Source of the DNA: an uncultured Flavobacteriaceae bacterium | Lineage (GTDB): Bacteria; Bacteroidota; Bacteroidia; Flavobacteriales; Flavobacteriaceae | Assembly (NCBI GenBank): GCA_913045325.1 | Contig: CAJWPZ010000010.1 | Span: 1 to 60,645, forward strand | Direction: 5' to 3' | Length of the DNA stretch: 60,645 nucleotides | Part shown: positions 25,059-34,198 of the stretch, piece after piece | Numbering within the stretch: the first letter of the stretch is position 1 | Layout: each line of letters starts with the position of its first letter | Notes under the pieces: model-generated | Told to the model about the DNA's origin: nothing | The model's input: only the letters and a program-made list of their open reading frames with translations | Databases searched by the model: none | Position numbers and translations under genes: made by a program

Positions 25059-25847
25059 TTATTTTTTGTTTTTGTAGTCAATCAACATATCAATAAGTGT
25101 AATTGATGCGTCTTCCATAGAGTTTACAATACTGTCAATTTTTGCAATAATGTAATTGTAAAAGATTTGAAGAATAATCGCTACAACCAAACCGAATACT
25201 GTTGTTAGTAGGGCTACTTTAATACCACCTGCTACTAGTGAAGGATTCATGTCTCCAGCTGCTTCAATTTTGTCAAAGGCTGTAATCATACCAATTACAG
25301 TACCCATGAAACCAAGCATAGGAGCCAAAGCAATAAATAGTGAAACCCAAGAAACATTTTTCTCTAGTTGTCCCATCTGTACACCTCCATAGGCTACAAC
25401 TGCTTTCTCTGCAGCTTCAATACTCTCGTCTGCACGCTCTAAACCTTGATAGTAAATAGATGCTACAGGTCCTTTAGTGTTTCTACACACCTCTTTTGCA
25501 GCGTCTACTCCACCATTTTTAAGTGCATCTTCTACATCCTCAGCTAATTTTTGAGTATCTGTAGTAGAAAGATTTAAAAATATAATTCTTTCAATTGCCA
25601 TAGCAAGACCAAGTATTAGACATACTAGTACAATTCCCATAAATCCAGGACCCCCTTGTATGAAACGTTCTTTTAGTTTCTGGTGCCATGTTCTGTTATC
25701 CACATCTTCTGCTGCGTCATCTTGTACAAGAGTTACGGTAGAGGCTGCTACTAATGAGGTTGAAGTTGTTGGCGCTGCAGCGTTTGCTGTTATTGATCCC
25801 GCAAAAACAAGTGCGGCAATTGCCATAATAGAAAATAATTTTTTCAT
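25059..25847 (-). CDS. exbB: MotA/TolQ/ExbB proton-channel family protein
   Basis: The 262-residue protein has an extra N-terminal signal-like helix (about 1-24) followed by an Ala/Thr/Ser-rich segment. The ExbB core has three TM helices (about 73-92, 165-190 and 210-235). LAPMLGFMGTVIGMITAFD and the LTTVFGLVVAI helix are family hallmarks. It forms the pentameric proton channel around ExbD. It is first in a four-gene operon (exbB, small membrane protein, exbD, exbD) whose terminator lies at 23459-23492. Confidence 0.93.
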   Translation of the reverse strand: MKKLFSIMAIAALVFAGSITANAAAPTTSTSLVAASTVTLVQDDAAEDVDNRTWHQKLKERFIQGGPGFMGIVLVCLILGLAMAIERIIFLNLSTTDTQKLAEDVEDALKNGGVDAAKEVCRNTKGPVASIYYQGLERADESIEAAEKAVVAYGGVQMGQLEKNVSWVSLFIALAPMLGFMGTVIGMITAFDKIEAAGDMNPSLVAGGIKVALLTTVFGLVVAIILQIFYNYIIAKIDSIVNSMEDASITLIDMLIDYKNKK

Positions 25848-26120
25848 TGCTATTGACTTAAAGTTTAATTTTAATTTCTAGTTAAATTTAGGTTTTAAAG
25901 ATATAGAAATAATTGTGTAAAAAACAAGAATTTTAGAGTTGCTATTGCATTTTATGTTAATTAATGCACCTTAGAGGTCCGTACCCTCTAATAACTAACT
26001 AATTACTAAAACACAATGTGTAACATTCTCTACAAACAACATCAATTTCTATACCAATAATTCAAAAAAGTGGTGGTTAATTTTAAAAATAGATAGCCAC
26101 TTATGCTTTATAGAACCTTG
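25848..26120. other. Non-coding gap upstream of exbB
   Basis: No ORF of note. On the minus strand a TTG-N21-TATCTTTA arrangement ending near 25896 is an imperfect match to the promoter consensus (last base A not G) and may drive the exbB operon. The remainder is AT-rich without clear structure up to the tRNA. Confidence 0.4.
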
Positions 26121-26205
26121 CAGAGAGGAAGGGATTCGAACCCTCGATACGTTGCCGTATACACGCTTTCCAAGCGTGCGCCTTAAGCCACTCGGCCACC
26201 TCTCT
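26121..26205 (-). tRNA. tRNA-Ser(GGA)
   Basis: The 85-nt minus-strand sequence folds as a class II tRNA. The acceptor arms AGAGAGG and CCTCTCT pair, and the D-arm has GCCGAGTGGC. The anticodon stem CACGC/GCGTG encloses TTGGAAA with anticodon GGA. An extended variable arm and GGTTCGAATCC T-loop follow. The discriminator is G. The encoded 3' end continues CA, so CCA is at least partly added after transcription. Confidence 0.96.
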
Positions 26206-26267
26206 ATTTTTTTGTGCTGCAAAGAAACAATTTTTTATATTTCGCAGGGCACAATTTTATTGAAATA

Positions 26268-27296
26268 TTAACTCATTTCTCCTCTTAAAGAAGTTTCAAA
26301 GAGGGTTTTAAAATCTTGCTGAGGATCAACAGTGGCAAGCAAGTACATTAATTTTGTTAGCGCCGCCTCTGTGGTAATGTCTTTACCACTTATAACGCCC
26401 ATGTTTTTTAATGCTACAGAGGTCTGGTAATGGCCCATCACAACACTTCCTCCAGAGCACTGAGTTACATTAACAACAGGGATTCCTAAGTCTACCACTT
26501 TTTTTAAGGCCTCAATAAACCAATCTTGGGTTGTTACATTTCCGCTGCCATAGGTTTCTATAACTAGCCCCTTAAAAAGTTCTGTATTAAATAGGTGGGT
26601 TACCATTTGTCTTGTAATTCCTGGAAACATTTTAACCAATAGTATTTTTGACTCCAGGGCTTTATGAACCAACAAGGGTTTATCCTTTGGAACTAGCAAA
26701 GCATTATAAGCTACAGAAAGATTTACACCACTTTGAGCCAGTGCGGGGTAATTTAAAGAGGCGAAGGCCTCAAAATGCTCTGCATTTATCTTAGTGGTGC
26801 GGTTTGCTCTGTATAATTTATATTCAAAATACAAACCAACCTCTTTAATAACAGGGCTGCCGTCTTGTTTTAAAGCAGCTAGTTGTATGGAGGTAATTAG
26901 GTTTTCTTTTGCATCAGTACGCAAATCTCCAATTGGCAATTGAGATCCAGTGAAAATCACTGGCTTGGCCAGGTTTTCTAACATAAAACTTACGGCAGAA
27001 GCGGTGTACGACATCGTATCACTGCCATGTAACACCACAAAGCCATCAAAATGATTATACTGGTCTTCTATAATAGTCACTAATTGTTGCCAATACACAG
27101 GCCCCATATTTGAGCTATCTATAGGAGCCTCAAAACTCTGGGTGTCTATCTTGCAATCCAACAAATTAAGTTCTGGAATATGCTTTAGAAGGTCATTAAA
27201 ATTCAAATTTTTAAGACTACCTGTTTCAGAATCTTTTATCATACCAATAGTACCCCCGGTATAGATTAATAAAATAGTGCTTGTTTGGGTAGTCAT
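26268..27296 (-). CDS. ansA: L-asparaginase, type I (cytoplasmic)
   Basis: The 342-residue protein has the first catalytic Thr motif ILLIYTGGTIGM near the N-terminus and the second motif LHGSDTMSYTASAVSFML. It lacks a signal peptide, consistent with the cytoplasmic type I enzyme that hydrolyses asparagine to aspartate and ammonia. The C-terminal domain has the VVNVTQCSGGSV block. It lies 11 nt after tatD, so the two are probably co-transcribed. Confidence 0.93.
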   Translation of the reverse strand: MTTQTSTILLIYTGGTIGMIKDSETGSLKNLNFNDLLKHIPELNLLDCKIDTQSFEAPIDSSNMGPVYWQQLVTIIEDQYNHFDGFVVLHGSDTMSYTASAVSFMLENLAKPVIFTGSQLPIGDLRTDAKENLITSIQLAALKQDGSPVIKEVGLYFEYKLYRANRTTKINAEHFEAFASLNYPALAQSGVNLSVAYNALLVPKDKPLLVHKALESKILLVKMFPGITRQMVTHLFNTELFKGLVIETYGSGNVTTQDWFIEALKKVVDLGIPVVNVTQCSGGSVVMGHYQTSVALKNMGVISGKDITTEAALTKLMYLLATVDPQQDFKTLFETSLRGEMS

Positions 27297-27307
27297 AGGA
27301 CGGTTAT

Positions 27308-28072
27308 TTAAATCTTAAAAATTGCTGCCGCATTTATTGTGGTTATCTCTGCTACTTGTGCTTCTGAAATTTGATACAAGGTACTCACTTTACTGGCAAT
27401 CAAAGATAGGTAACTGCTTTGGTTTCTTTTACCTCTATAAGGAGTGGGTGAAAGATAGGGCGCATCAGTTTCCAAAACAATGTGTTTTATGTCAATTTGA
27501 TGGAGAAACTGATCAATCTTACCATTTTTAAAGGTAACAACTCCACCAATACCCAATTTCATATTATACCCAATAGCCTGGTTTGCTTGGGCCAAGCTGC
27601 CGGTAAAGCAATGAAATATCCCAAACAAATCATCCCCTTTTTCTTGTTCTAATACTTCAAAAACTTGGTCAAAGGCATCTCTACAGTGAATAACAATAGG
27701 TAATTTATACTTTTTGGCTAACCTGATTTGATACACAAAAGCTTCTCTTTGTATTTCCAAGGTAGAGGTATCCCAATACAAATCAATCCCGATCTCGCCT
27801 ATGGCAACAAAACTACGCGCTTCAAGCTCTTTTGCTACAAAGGCTAATTCTTCTTTATAATTTTGCTTCACAGATGTTGGGTGTAATCCCATCATTAAAT
27901 GCACACAATCTGGATATGACGCTTCTAAGTCATACATTGCCTTTGCATAGCTTGAGTCTATGGCTGGGATAAAAAACTTGGAAACACCTTGGTCCTTTGC
28001 CTGTTGCATAACAGTATCTCTATCAAGGTCAAAGGCCTCGCTGTATAAGTGTGTATGTGTGTCTGTTAACAT
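27308..28072 (-). CDS. tatD: TatD-family metal-dependent deoxyribonuclease
   Basis: The 254-residue amidohydrolase-fold protein opens with the metal-binding DTHTHL, has VAIGEIGIDLYWD and VIHCRDAF, and later FHCFTGS and LETDAPYLSP. These are the TatD signatures. Family members are 3'-5' nucleases of DNA and RNA with repair or quality-control roles. ATG 28072 is preferred because it sits immediately before the metal motif. The upstream in-frame start (28126) would overlap the divergent gene. Confidence 0.93.
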   Translation of the reverse strand: MLTDTHTHLYSEAFDLDRDTVMQQAKDQGVSKFFIPAIDSSYAKAMYDLEASYPDCVHLMMGLHPTSVKQNYKEELAFVAKELEARSFVAIGEIGIDLYWDTSTLEIQREAFVYQIRLAKKYKLPIVIHCRDAFDQVFEVLEQEKGDDLFGIFHCFTGSLAQANQAIGYNMKLGIGGVVTFKNGKIDQFLHQIDIKHIVLETDAPYLSPTPYRGKRNQSSYLSLIASKVSTLYQISEAQVAEITTINAAAIFKI

Positions 28073-28074
28073 GA

Positions 28075-28107
28075 TTGCAAAGCTAGCTATTTTGTTTGCT
28101 ATATTTG
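28075..28107 (+). promoter_or_regulatory. Promoter of the retropepsin-like gene
   Basis: TTG (28075-28077), a 22-nt spacer and TATATTTG (28100-28107) precede the GTG start by 13 nt. Confidence 0.55.
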
Positions 28108-28120
28108 TTAAAAAAATACC

Positions 28121-28555
28121 GTGCAATTAAGAAATTTATTAGAAGCAAAAGGTTTTCAAAGAATTGTATTGCGTAAAATGACCACTGGACATTATACGTG
28201 CCGCGCTGAATTAAATACCAAAAAAGGTGTTTTTATTATAGATACAGGCGCTTCTTCTAGCTGCATAGACTTTGAACATGTAGGGCTGTTTAACCTCATC
28301 CAAGAGAAAAGTGATGTAATTGCAGCGGGCGCTGGAGACTCAAACATGAAAACAGCACTTGCCCAAAACAATGTTTTTAAGCTAAAAAATCACAAAACCA
28401 AAAACATCTCTTTTGTATTATTTGACTTGTCGCATGTTAAAAAAGCCATCTCTATGGTAGACCCAACTATAATTCATGGTATCCTTGGAGCAGATTATTT
28501 AAAAAAACACAGCGCCGTATTAGACTATGGTCGCAACTGCATGTATCTCAAATAA
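28121..28555 (+). CDS. Retropepsin-like (clan AA) aspartic protease
   Basis: The 144-residue cytoplasmic protein contains the catalytic motif FIID41TGASSSCID and a C-terminal ILGADYLKKHSAVLDY segment, as in bacterial clan AA proteases with a single Asp motif that dimerise to form the active site. Fold length fits one retropepsin domain. Cellular substrate unknown. It starts with GTG at 28121, divergent from tatD, with its own promoter and a bidirectional terminator at 28594. Confidence 0.82.
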   Translation: MQLRNLLEAKGFQRIVLRKMTTGHYTCRAELNTKKGVFIIDTGASSSCIDFEHVGLFNLIQEKSDVIAAGAGDSNMKTALAQNNVFKLKNHKTKNISFVLFDLSHVKKAISMVDPTIIHGILGADYLKKHSAVLDYGRNCMYLK

Positions 28556-28593
28556 GATGCCTCTGTAATTACTATTTCAATATCTTAGATAAC

Positions 28594-28626
28594 AAAAAAG
28601 GCCCATACAATGTATGCGCCTTTTTT
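28594..28626. terminator. Bidirectional terminator between the protease gene and sucB
   Basis: AAAAAAGGC and GCCTTTTTT flank an inner CATAC/GTATG stem with one C.C mismatch. The A and T runs allow it to serve both convergent genes. Confidence 0.82.
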
Positions 28627-28643
28627 ATAGGTGTCTTTATAGA

Positions 28644-29858
28644 TTAAAGCTCTAGGGCTTTTTTAATATCTGAGTGCATTAACAACTCTGTTGGATTTTC
28701 CAGGGCTTCTTTAACAGCCACCAAGAACCCTACAGATTCTTTCCCGTCTATAATACGGTGGTCATAACTAAGGGCTACAAACATAATAGGTGCAATAACA
28801 ACAGCCCCATCTTTAACCACTGGGCGCTCTACTATATTATGCATTCCTAAAATACCGGATTGAGGAGGGTTGATAATAGGAGTAGAAAGCATGCTTCCAA
28901 AAACACCTCCATTAGAAATGGTGAAGGTTCCACCTGTCATTTCATCTACGGTAATTTGTCCATCACGAGCACGAATTGCCAATCTTTTTACCTCTGTTTC
29001 AACTCCTTTAAAACTTAAATTTTCTGCATTTCTTATCACCGGCACCATAAGCCCCTTTGGGCCAGATACAGCAATAGAGATGTCTTTATAATCATAGGTA
29101 AGCATTTCCTTACCATCAATCATGCTATTTACAGCTGGATATAATTCTAAGGCGCGTACTACGGCCAGGGTAAAAAAGGACATAAATCCTAAACCAACCC
29201 CGTGTTTTGCTTTAAAGGTTTCTTTATACTCTTTTCTAAGGGCAAAAATAGGACCCATATCAACCTCATTAAAGGTGGTTAACATGGCCGTTGTATTTTT
29301 AGCCTCCACCAAACGCTCTGCTACTTTTCTGCGCAACATAGAGAGTTTTGTTCTAGACTCCCCTCTAATTTTAGAACCAACAGACCCCATAGAAGGAACT
29401 GCATTAAGAGCATCGTGCTTTGTAATACGACCATCTCTACCAGAGCCAGAAACACTTGAGGGTGCAATTGACTTTTCATCCAAAATCTTTTTTGCTGCAG
29501 GAGAGGGAGTGCCAGTTGCGTAAGACTCTTTTGTGACCGCAGGTGTTTGGGTAGCTGCTACTTTTGCAGGCGCTTGTGCTGCATCTGGAGAATCTGTACT
29601 GTCTGGAGTACCTTCTGGCTTGGCAGCAGTTGTATCAATCAAACAAACTACAGCTCCAACGGCAACAGCATCACCTTCTTCTGCCTTTAGCGTGATAATA
29701 CCACTTGCCTCTGCTGGAAGCTCAAGGGTTGCCTTATCACTATCAACCTCAGCAATTGCTTGATCTTTCTCAACATAATCACCATCTTGAACTAGCCATT
29801 CAGCTATTTCTACTTCAGTGATAGATTCTCCCGGTGAAGGAACTTTCATTTCTAACAT
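28644..29858 (-). CDS. sucB: Dihydrolipoyllysine succinyltransferase, E2 of 2-oxoglutarate dehydrogenase
   Basis: The 404-residue protein has a lipoyl domain (1-76) with the lipoylated Lys in [12 protein letters not shown], an Ala/Pro/Thr-rich linker, an E3/E1-binding domain (about 115-150, [13 protein letters not shown]) and a catalytic domain. The catalytic domain ends with the [11 protein letters not shown] active-site motif. It transfers the succinyl group to CoA in the TCA cycle. It follows sucA after 107 nt on the same strand. E3 is not in the window. Confidence 0.95.
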   Translation of the reverse strand: MLEMKVPSPGESITEVEIAEWLVQDGDYVEKDQAIAEVDSDKATLELPAEASGIITLKAEEGDAVAVGAVVCLIDTTAAKPEGTPDSTDSPDAAQAPAKVAATQTPAVTKESYATGTPSPAAKKILDEKSIAPSSVSGSGRDGRITKHDALNAVPSMGSVGSKIRGESRTKLSMLRRKVAERLVEAKNTTAMLTTFNEVDMGPIFALRKEYKETFKAKHGVGLGFMSFFTLAVVRALELYPAVNSMIDGKEMLTYDYKDISIAVSGPKGLMVPVIRNAENLSFKGVETEVKRLAIRARDGQITVDEMTGGTFTISNGGVFGSMLSTPIINPPQSGILGMHNIVERPVVKDGAVVIAPIMFVALSYDHRIIDGKESVGFLVAVKEALENPTELLMHSDIKKALEL

Positions 29859-29965
29859 AGTATGTCTGTTATGGTTTCGACTCGCGTCAAAATTTTAATA
29901 CTTAATTCTATTTTAATATATCCAACGTTCAGAAAAATGAATACTACTTAATTCTGAGCAGTGGC

Positions 29966-32713
29966 TTATTTTTTTGGTGTTTGAAAAACACTGTCAATTA
30001 CTTCTTTATGTCTTGCCTTAGAGCGTGCAGAGCTTCCCGCTGCAGGAGAGCTGTACACTCTTCTTGATGCCAGGCGTAGTGGTACACTGTTAAAATTCAT
30101 TAACATGAATCCCCAAGCGCCCATGTTTTTTGGCTCTTCTTGTGCCCACACATATTGTGTGGCATTAGCGTATGAAGCAATGACAGCCTCTAACTGCTCT
30201 ATTGGCAATGGAAACAACTGCTCAATACGCACAAGAGCTATATCTTCTCTTTTATCTTGTGTTCTTCGCTCCAAAAGGTCATAATAAAACTTTCCTGTAC
30301 AAAATACTACAGAAGTAACATTTTGTTTGTCTACCTGCAGATCATCAATAACTTCCTGGAAACTTCCATTGGCCAATTCTTCTTTGGTAGATACCACTAG
30401 AGGATGACGCAACAAACTCTTTGGCGTGAATACAATCAGTGGTTTTCTGAAATTCCATTTCATTTGCCTGCGCAGCAAGTGAAAAAAGTTTGCGGGAGTC
30501 GTAACATCTGCCAAAATTAAATTGTCACGAGAGCACAATTGCAAATAACGCTCCATACGTGCACTTGAGTGCTCAGACCCTTGAGCTTCATATCCATGAG
30601 GCAACAACATCACCAGGCCGTTTTGTGTTTTCCACTTACTCTCTGCGGCAGATATGTATTGATCCAGCATGATTTGAGCTCCGTTTGAGAAATCTCCAAA
30701 CTGGGCTTCCCAAATAGTTAATGTTTTAGGACTTGCCATAGCATACCCATAATCAAAACCTACAACAGCATACTCAGAGAGAAGGGAGTTGTATATGTGC
30801 ATCTTACCTGGCACATCAAGGTTGTTGTGAAGGTTGATACGCTCCCCCTCTTCTTCTGTTTTTATTACAGCATGCCTGTGAGAGAAGGTACCTCGCTCTA
30901 CGTCTTGTCCAGATATTCTAACATCAAACCCTTCTTGCATCAAACAAGCATAGGCCAACAGTTCTCCCATGGCCCAATCTAAGGTGTTTCGCTGGGTATA
31001 TTGTTTGTTTCTATCTGCAATAATGCGCTCTATTTTACGCATAAACTTTTTGTCTTCGGGTAATTTTGTGATGCCGTCAGCCAGTTTGTCTAAGTTTTTT
31101 AAGTCAAATGTTGTGTCAATGGGAGTTAAAATAGCATCCAATCTCCCAAGAGTATATCCCTCCCAGTCATCGGCTAGTATTTTAGTGATGACCGTCTTAT
31201 CTTTTTTACGAGATGCCTGCAGATCATTTTCTAGCTCGTCTTTGTATTGTAGTTCTAGCTGTTTTACATAACCGGCATCAATACTGTTTTGTTTAAGCAG
31301 TTTTGCGGCATAAATATCCCGAGGATTTGGGTGTTTTGCAATCGCTTTATACAATTTAGGTTGCGTAAAACGAGGTTCATCCCCTTCATTGTGTCCATAC
31401 TTTCTATACCCTAATATGTCTAGAAATACATCACGACCAAACTCAAGTCTAAAATCTAGCGCAAAGCTAAAGGCGTGACAAACCGCCTCAACGTCATCTG
31501 CATTTACATGCAATACCGGAGATAAGGTTACTTTTGCAATGTCTGTACAATAGGTTGAAGAACGGGCATCCAAATAATTGGTGGTAAAACCAACTTGATT
31601 GTTTGCTACAATATGTATGGTTCCTCCTGTTTTGTATCCATCGAGTTGTGCCATCTGAATAAATTCATAGACAACACCCTGGCCTGCTACTGCAGCATCA
31701 CCATGTATTAAAATAGGTAATATTTTGGAGGCATCTCCATTTAATTTTGTGTCTATTTTTGCTCTAGAAATACCACCAACCACAGCGTTTACTGTTTCTA
31801 GATGAGATGGGTTTGGGGCCAAGTCCATACGTACTTGTTTCCCTCCATCAGTTTTTCTAAAACTTGTCCAGCCCATGTGGTACTTTACATCACCATCAAA
31901 GAGTTCTGCCTCATCGTATTCTTTAGAGTCAAACTCACTAAATATGTCTTCAGGAGATTTTCCGAAGATATTAGTCAACACATTAAGACGGCCTCTATGG
32001 GCCATTCCTACCACAAACTGCTCTACTCCTTTCTCTGCACCTCTTTCCATTAGGGTATCTAGTCCTGGAATTAAGGCATCAACTCCTTCTATAGAAAAAC
32101 GCTTTTGACCTACGTATTTAGAATGCAGGAAGGTTTCAAAAGAGAGTGCTTGATTTAATTTTTTTAATATGTGTTTTTGTTGCTCAGTAGAATACACAGG
32201 AGCATTGTCATTGGTGTTAATCCAATTTTGTATCCATTTAATTTCTTCTGGATTGCGTATATACATATACTCAACACCAATAGAATTACAATAGATGGCC
32301 TCAAGATGACCTACAATTACTGCTAGGGTTGTTTTACCAAGCCCTATAATAGAACCTGCTTCAAATTCTGTTTGAAGGTCAGATTGTTGTAAGCCAAAAT
32401 TTTCAAGCCCTAATGTGGGTTGGTATTTTCTTCTCTCTCTAACTGGGTTTGTTTTGGTAAACAAATGCCCACGAGATCTATACCCATCAATGAGTTTTAT
32501 AACCTTAAACTCATTTAACACATTCTCTGGAACAGTATCAGCACCTGTAATACCAAGCCCATCTGCAACAGATCCGCTTTCTATACCAAAGTCAAACCCT
32601 TGAAAAAAAGCACGCCAACTAGGCTCCACAATATCTGGGGTTTTTAAGTACGTAGCGTATAGTTCCGAAATTTGCTCGGGATGAATTGCATTTAGAAAAG
32701 AATATTTATCCAT
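29966..32713 (-). CDS. sucA: 2-oxoglutarate dehydrogenase E1 component
   Basis: The 915-residue thiamine-diphosphate enzyme has the N-terminal FLNAIHPEQISELYATYL region that contacts E2. Family blocks include GMAHRGRLNVLTNI, NPSHLE, ILIHGDAAVAGQGVVYE, FGRDVFLDILGYRKYGHNE and a C-terminal VWAQEEPKNMGAW. It decarboxylates 2-oxoglutarate in the TCA cycle. ATG 32713 is chosen because the longer frame (to 32773) would run through the -7 box at 32745-32752 and adds 20 unrelated residues. Confidence 0.96.
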   Translation of the reverse strand: MDKYSFLNAIHPEQISELYATYLKTPDIVEPSWRAFFQGFDFGIESGSVADGLGITGADTVPENVLNEFKVIKLIDGYRSRGHLFTKTNPVRERRKYQPTLGLENFGLQQSDLQTEFEAGSIIGLGKTTLAVIVGHLEAIYCNSIGVEYMYIRNPEEIKWIQNWINTNDNAPVYSTEQQKHILKKLNQALSFETFLHSKYVGQKRFSIEGVDALIPGLDTLMERGAEKGVEQFVVGMAHRGRLNVLTNIFGKSPEDIFSEFDSKEYDEAELFDGDVKYHMGWTSFRKTDGGKQVRMDLAPNPSHLETVNAVVGGISRAKIDTKLNGDASKILPILIHGDAAVAGQGVVYEFIQMAQLDGYKTGGTIHIVANNQVGFTTNYLDARSSTYCTDIAKVTLSPVLHVNADDVEAVCHAFSFALDFRLEFGRDVFLDILGYRKYGHNEGDEPRFTQPKLYKAIAKHPNPRDIYAAKLLKQNSIDAGYVKQLELQYKDELENDLQASRKKDKTVITKILADDWEGYTLGRLDAILTPIDTTFDLKNLDKLADGITKLPEDKKFMRKIERIIADRNKQYTQRNTLDWAMGELLAYACLMQEGFDVRISGQDVERGTFSHRHAVIKTEEEGERINLHNNLDVPGKMHIYNSLLSEYAVVGFDYGYAMASPKTLTIWEAQFGDFSNGAQIMLDQYISAAESKWKTQNGLVMLLPHGYEAQGSEHSSARMERYLQLCSRDNLILADVTTPANFFHLLRRQMKWNFRKPLIVFTPKSLLRHPLVVSTKEELANGSFQEVIDDLQVDKQNVTSVVFCTGKFYYDLLERRTQDKREDIALVRIEQLFPLPIEQLEAVIASYANATQYVWAQEEPKNMGAWGFMLMNFNSVPLRLASRRVYSSPAAGSSARSKARHKEVIDSVFQTPKK

Positions 32714-33037
32714 AATTGGGATACTGCGATGTTTTAAAACAAGGCAAAAATACAACAAATCCCTAAAATACATCTTTGGAAAACGTATATTTATACCTCT
32801 AGTAAATTTAAATAATCTCTACCAAAGAGCCTGAAAAAAATAAGATGCAATTATAGCTTTGCTGCGCTACTATTTTATTTTTATTTTTCTTGGATTCATG
32901 TACAAGAAAACCAAACAAAAGATACGCATAAATTCTGGGGATAACGTTGATTTTGCAAGGGCATTGGCTTAGTTTAGGTAGTGGTTACTCCAAGACATAC
33001 ATTGCGCTAAGTGGCTATATACAAATCAACAAATAGC
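32714..33037. other. Non-coding gap between polyprenyl synthase and sucA
   Basis: The 324-nt gap holds the sucA -7 box near one end. The rest shows no stable hairpin with a T run and no ORF longer than 24 codons (32898-32972). I see no recognisable gene relic. Confidence 0.5.
32745..32752 (-). promoter_or_regulatory. -7 box of sucA
   Basis: Minus-strand TATTTTTG lies 31 nt upstream of the sucA ATG. No TTG is seen at -33. Confidence 0.5.
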
Positions 33038-34009
33038 TTAAACGTTTCTATTCATTAAAAAATCTGCAAAGCTTTTTAAGGTGTCTTTATGCTGCTGGGA
33101 AATTTTAATGTCTTGTAATAAAGAAATTGAGGCATTGGTGTACCTTGCTATTTCATCTTCGGTAGCTTTTGCAGCTCCTGAGCAGACAAATATTTCTTTT
33201 ACAGCCGTTATTTTATCTGTAGGGTCTTTAGGCATGGCAGCAAACAATGTGGCTAATTCTTGGGCACCAGAAGGGCTGCTTTTTTGTAAGGCCGTTAAAT
33301 AAAGAAATGTTTTTTTATTGGCTATAATATCTCCTCCCACTTGCTTTCCAAAAGTCAAGGGATTCCCAAAGGCGTCCAGGTAGTCATCCTGTAATTGAAA
33401 TGCAATACCTAAGTTTTTTCCAAAAGCATATATTTTTTCTTGACAAGAGGGTGACGCATTGGCAATAATAGCGCCCATTTGCAAAGAAGCGCCAATGAGA
33501 ACTGCCGTTTTGTATTCAATCATTTTTATATACTGGGAGATGGTAACATCTGTTCTTGTTTCAAAATCAACGTCATACTGCTGCCCCTCACAAACCTCTA
33601 ATGCGGTTTTACTAAACAACACTGCCAATTGCATAAATACTTTTGGCTCATAGGTTTCAAAAAGTTGGTAGGCTAAAATTAACATCGCATCCCCAGATAA
33701 AATACCTGTATTGACATCCCATTTCTCGTGGACTGTTTGGTGGCCTCTTCTAAGTGGAGCATTGTCCATGATATCATCATGAACCAAAGAAAAATTATGA
33801 AACATTTCTACGGCAAGAGAAGCGTCTAAGGCCTGTTTGTAATTTCCTCCAAAAAAATCTGCACTCATTAGAGTTAGCACTGGTCTTAAGCGCTTCCCTC
33901 CTAAGGTGAGTATATACTTTATAGGCTCATACAAAGATGCGGGCTCTTTTAGAGTCACCTTATGCTCTAAATGTGCAAGAAGTGCGTCACTGTATTTTGA
34001 AATATCCAT
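33038..34009 (-). CDS. Trans-isoprenyl diphosphate synthase (polyprenyl synthetase family)
   Basis: The 323-residue protein has both aspartate-rich motifs: LVHDDIMDNAPLRRG (FARM) and FQLQDDYLDAFG (SARM). It also has GGKRLRPVL near the N-terminus. These enzymes extend allylic diphosphates with IPP. Chain length (geranylgeranyl to octaprenyl) cannot be fixed by eye. Likely roles are menaquinone side-chain or carotenoid supply. A -7 box and an AAAGTTTCC element shared with the divergent TetR operon lie just upstream. Pathway partner dxs is at 44278. Confidence 0.92.
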   Translation of the reverse strand: MDISKYSDALLAHLEHKVTLKEPASLYEPIKYILTLGGKRLRPVLTLMSADFFGGNYKQALDASLAVEMFHNFSLVHDDIMDNAPLRRGHQTVHEKWDVNTGILSGDAMLILAYQLFETYEPKVFMQLAVLFSKTALEVCEGQQYDVDFETRTDVTISQYIKMIEYKTAVLIGASLQMGAIIANASPSCQEKIYAFGKNLGIAFQLQDDYLDAFGNPLTFGKQVGGDIIANKKTFLYLTALQKSSPSGAQELATLFAAMPKDPTDKITAVKEIFVCSGAAKATEDEIARYTNASISLLQDIKISQQHKDTLKSFADFLMNRNV

Positions 34010-34015
34010 CCTATA

Positions 34016-34024
34016 AAAGTTTCC
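34016..34024. repeat. AAAGTTTCC element in the polyprenyl-synthase leader
   Basis: This 9-bp word is identical to the right arm of the inverted repeat at 34150-34177. It lies between the minus-strand -7 box (34026-34033) and the start codon, where a bound repressor would block transcription. Confidence 0.5.
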
Positions 34025-34025
34025 A

Positions 34026-34033
34026 CAAAAATA
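34026..34033 (-). promoter_or_regulatory. -7 box of the polyprenyl-synthase gene
   Basis: Minus-strand TATTTTTG lies 16 nt before the ATG at 34009. Confidence 0.55.
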
Positions 34034-34149
34034 AGAATTAACCAGCTATTAAAAGGAGATGTTCACAATCTTTTATGACTTGGATTTAACAATAAATGGC
34101 GGGGCTTAAAAAAAAGAAAAAGTGAGGTGTTAAATAAAGATTAAACTCT

Positions 34150-34177
34150 GGAAACTTTTTTTGTCTTTAAAGTTTCC
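34150..34177. promoter_or_regulatory. Inverted repeat, candidate TetR operator
   Basis: GGAAACTTT (34150-34158) and AAAGTTTCC (34169-34177) form a perfect 9-bp inverted repeat spaced by 10 bp. It covers the -33 element and most of the spacer of the tetR promoter. The 28-bp span is in the range of known operators of TetR-family drug-efflux repressors. Autoregulation is inferred. Confidence 0.6.
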
Positions 34178-34188
34178 TTGTATATTTG
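34161..34188 (+). promoter_or_regulatory. Promoter of the tetR-efflux operon
   Basis: TTG (34161-34163), a 17-nt spacer and TATATTTG (34181-34188) match the consensus exactly. Only 10 nt separate the box from the ATG, so the leader is very short. Confidence 0.75.
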
Positions 34189-34198
34189 CACTCGAATT

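Noticed and set aside
26207-26254. Hairpin between tRNA-Ser and the asparaginase gene, considered as a terminator
   Set aside because: The T run is on the plus strand, where nothing upstream needs terminating. On the minus strand an A run follows instead.
28073-28126. Upstream start for tatD
   Set aside because: It would overlap the divergent protease start and place 18 unrelated residues before the metal motif.
32898-32972. 24-codon ORF in the polyprenyl synthase-sucA gap
   Set aside because: It is short, has no promoter or ribosome-binding context and no recognisable sequence.
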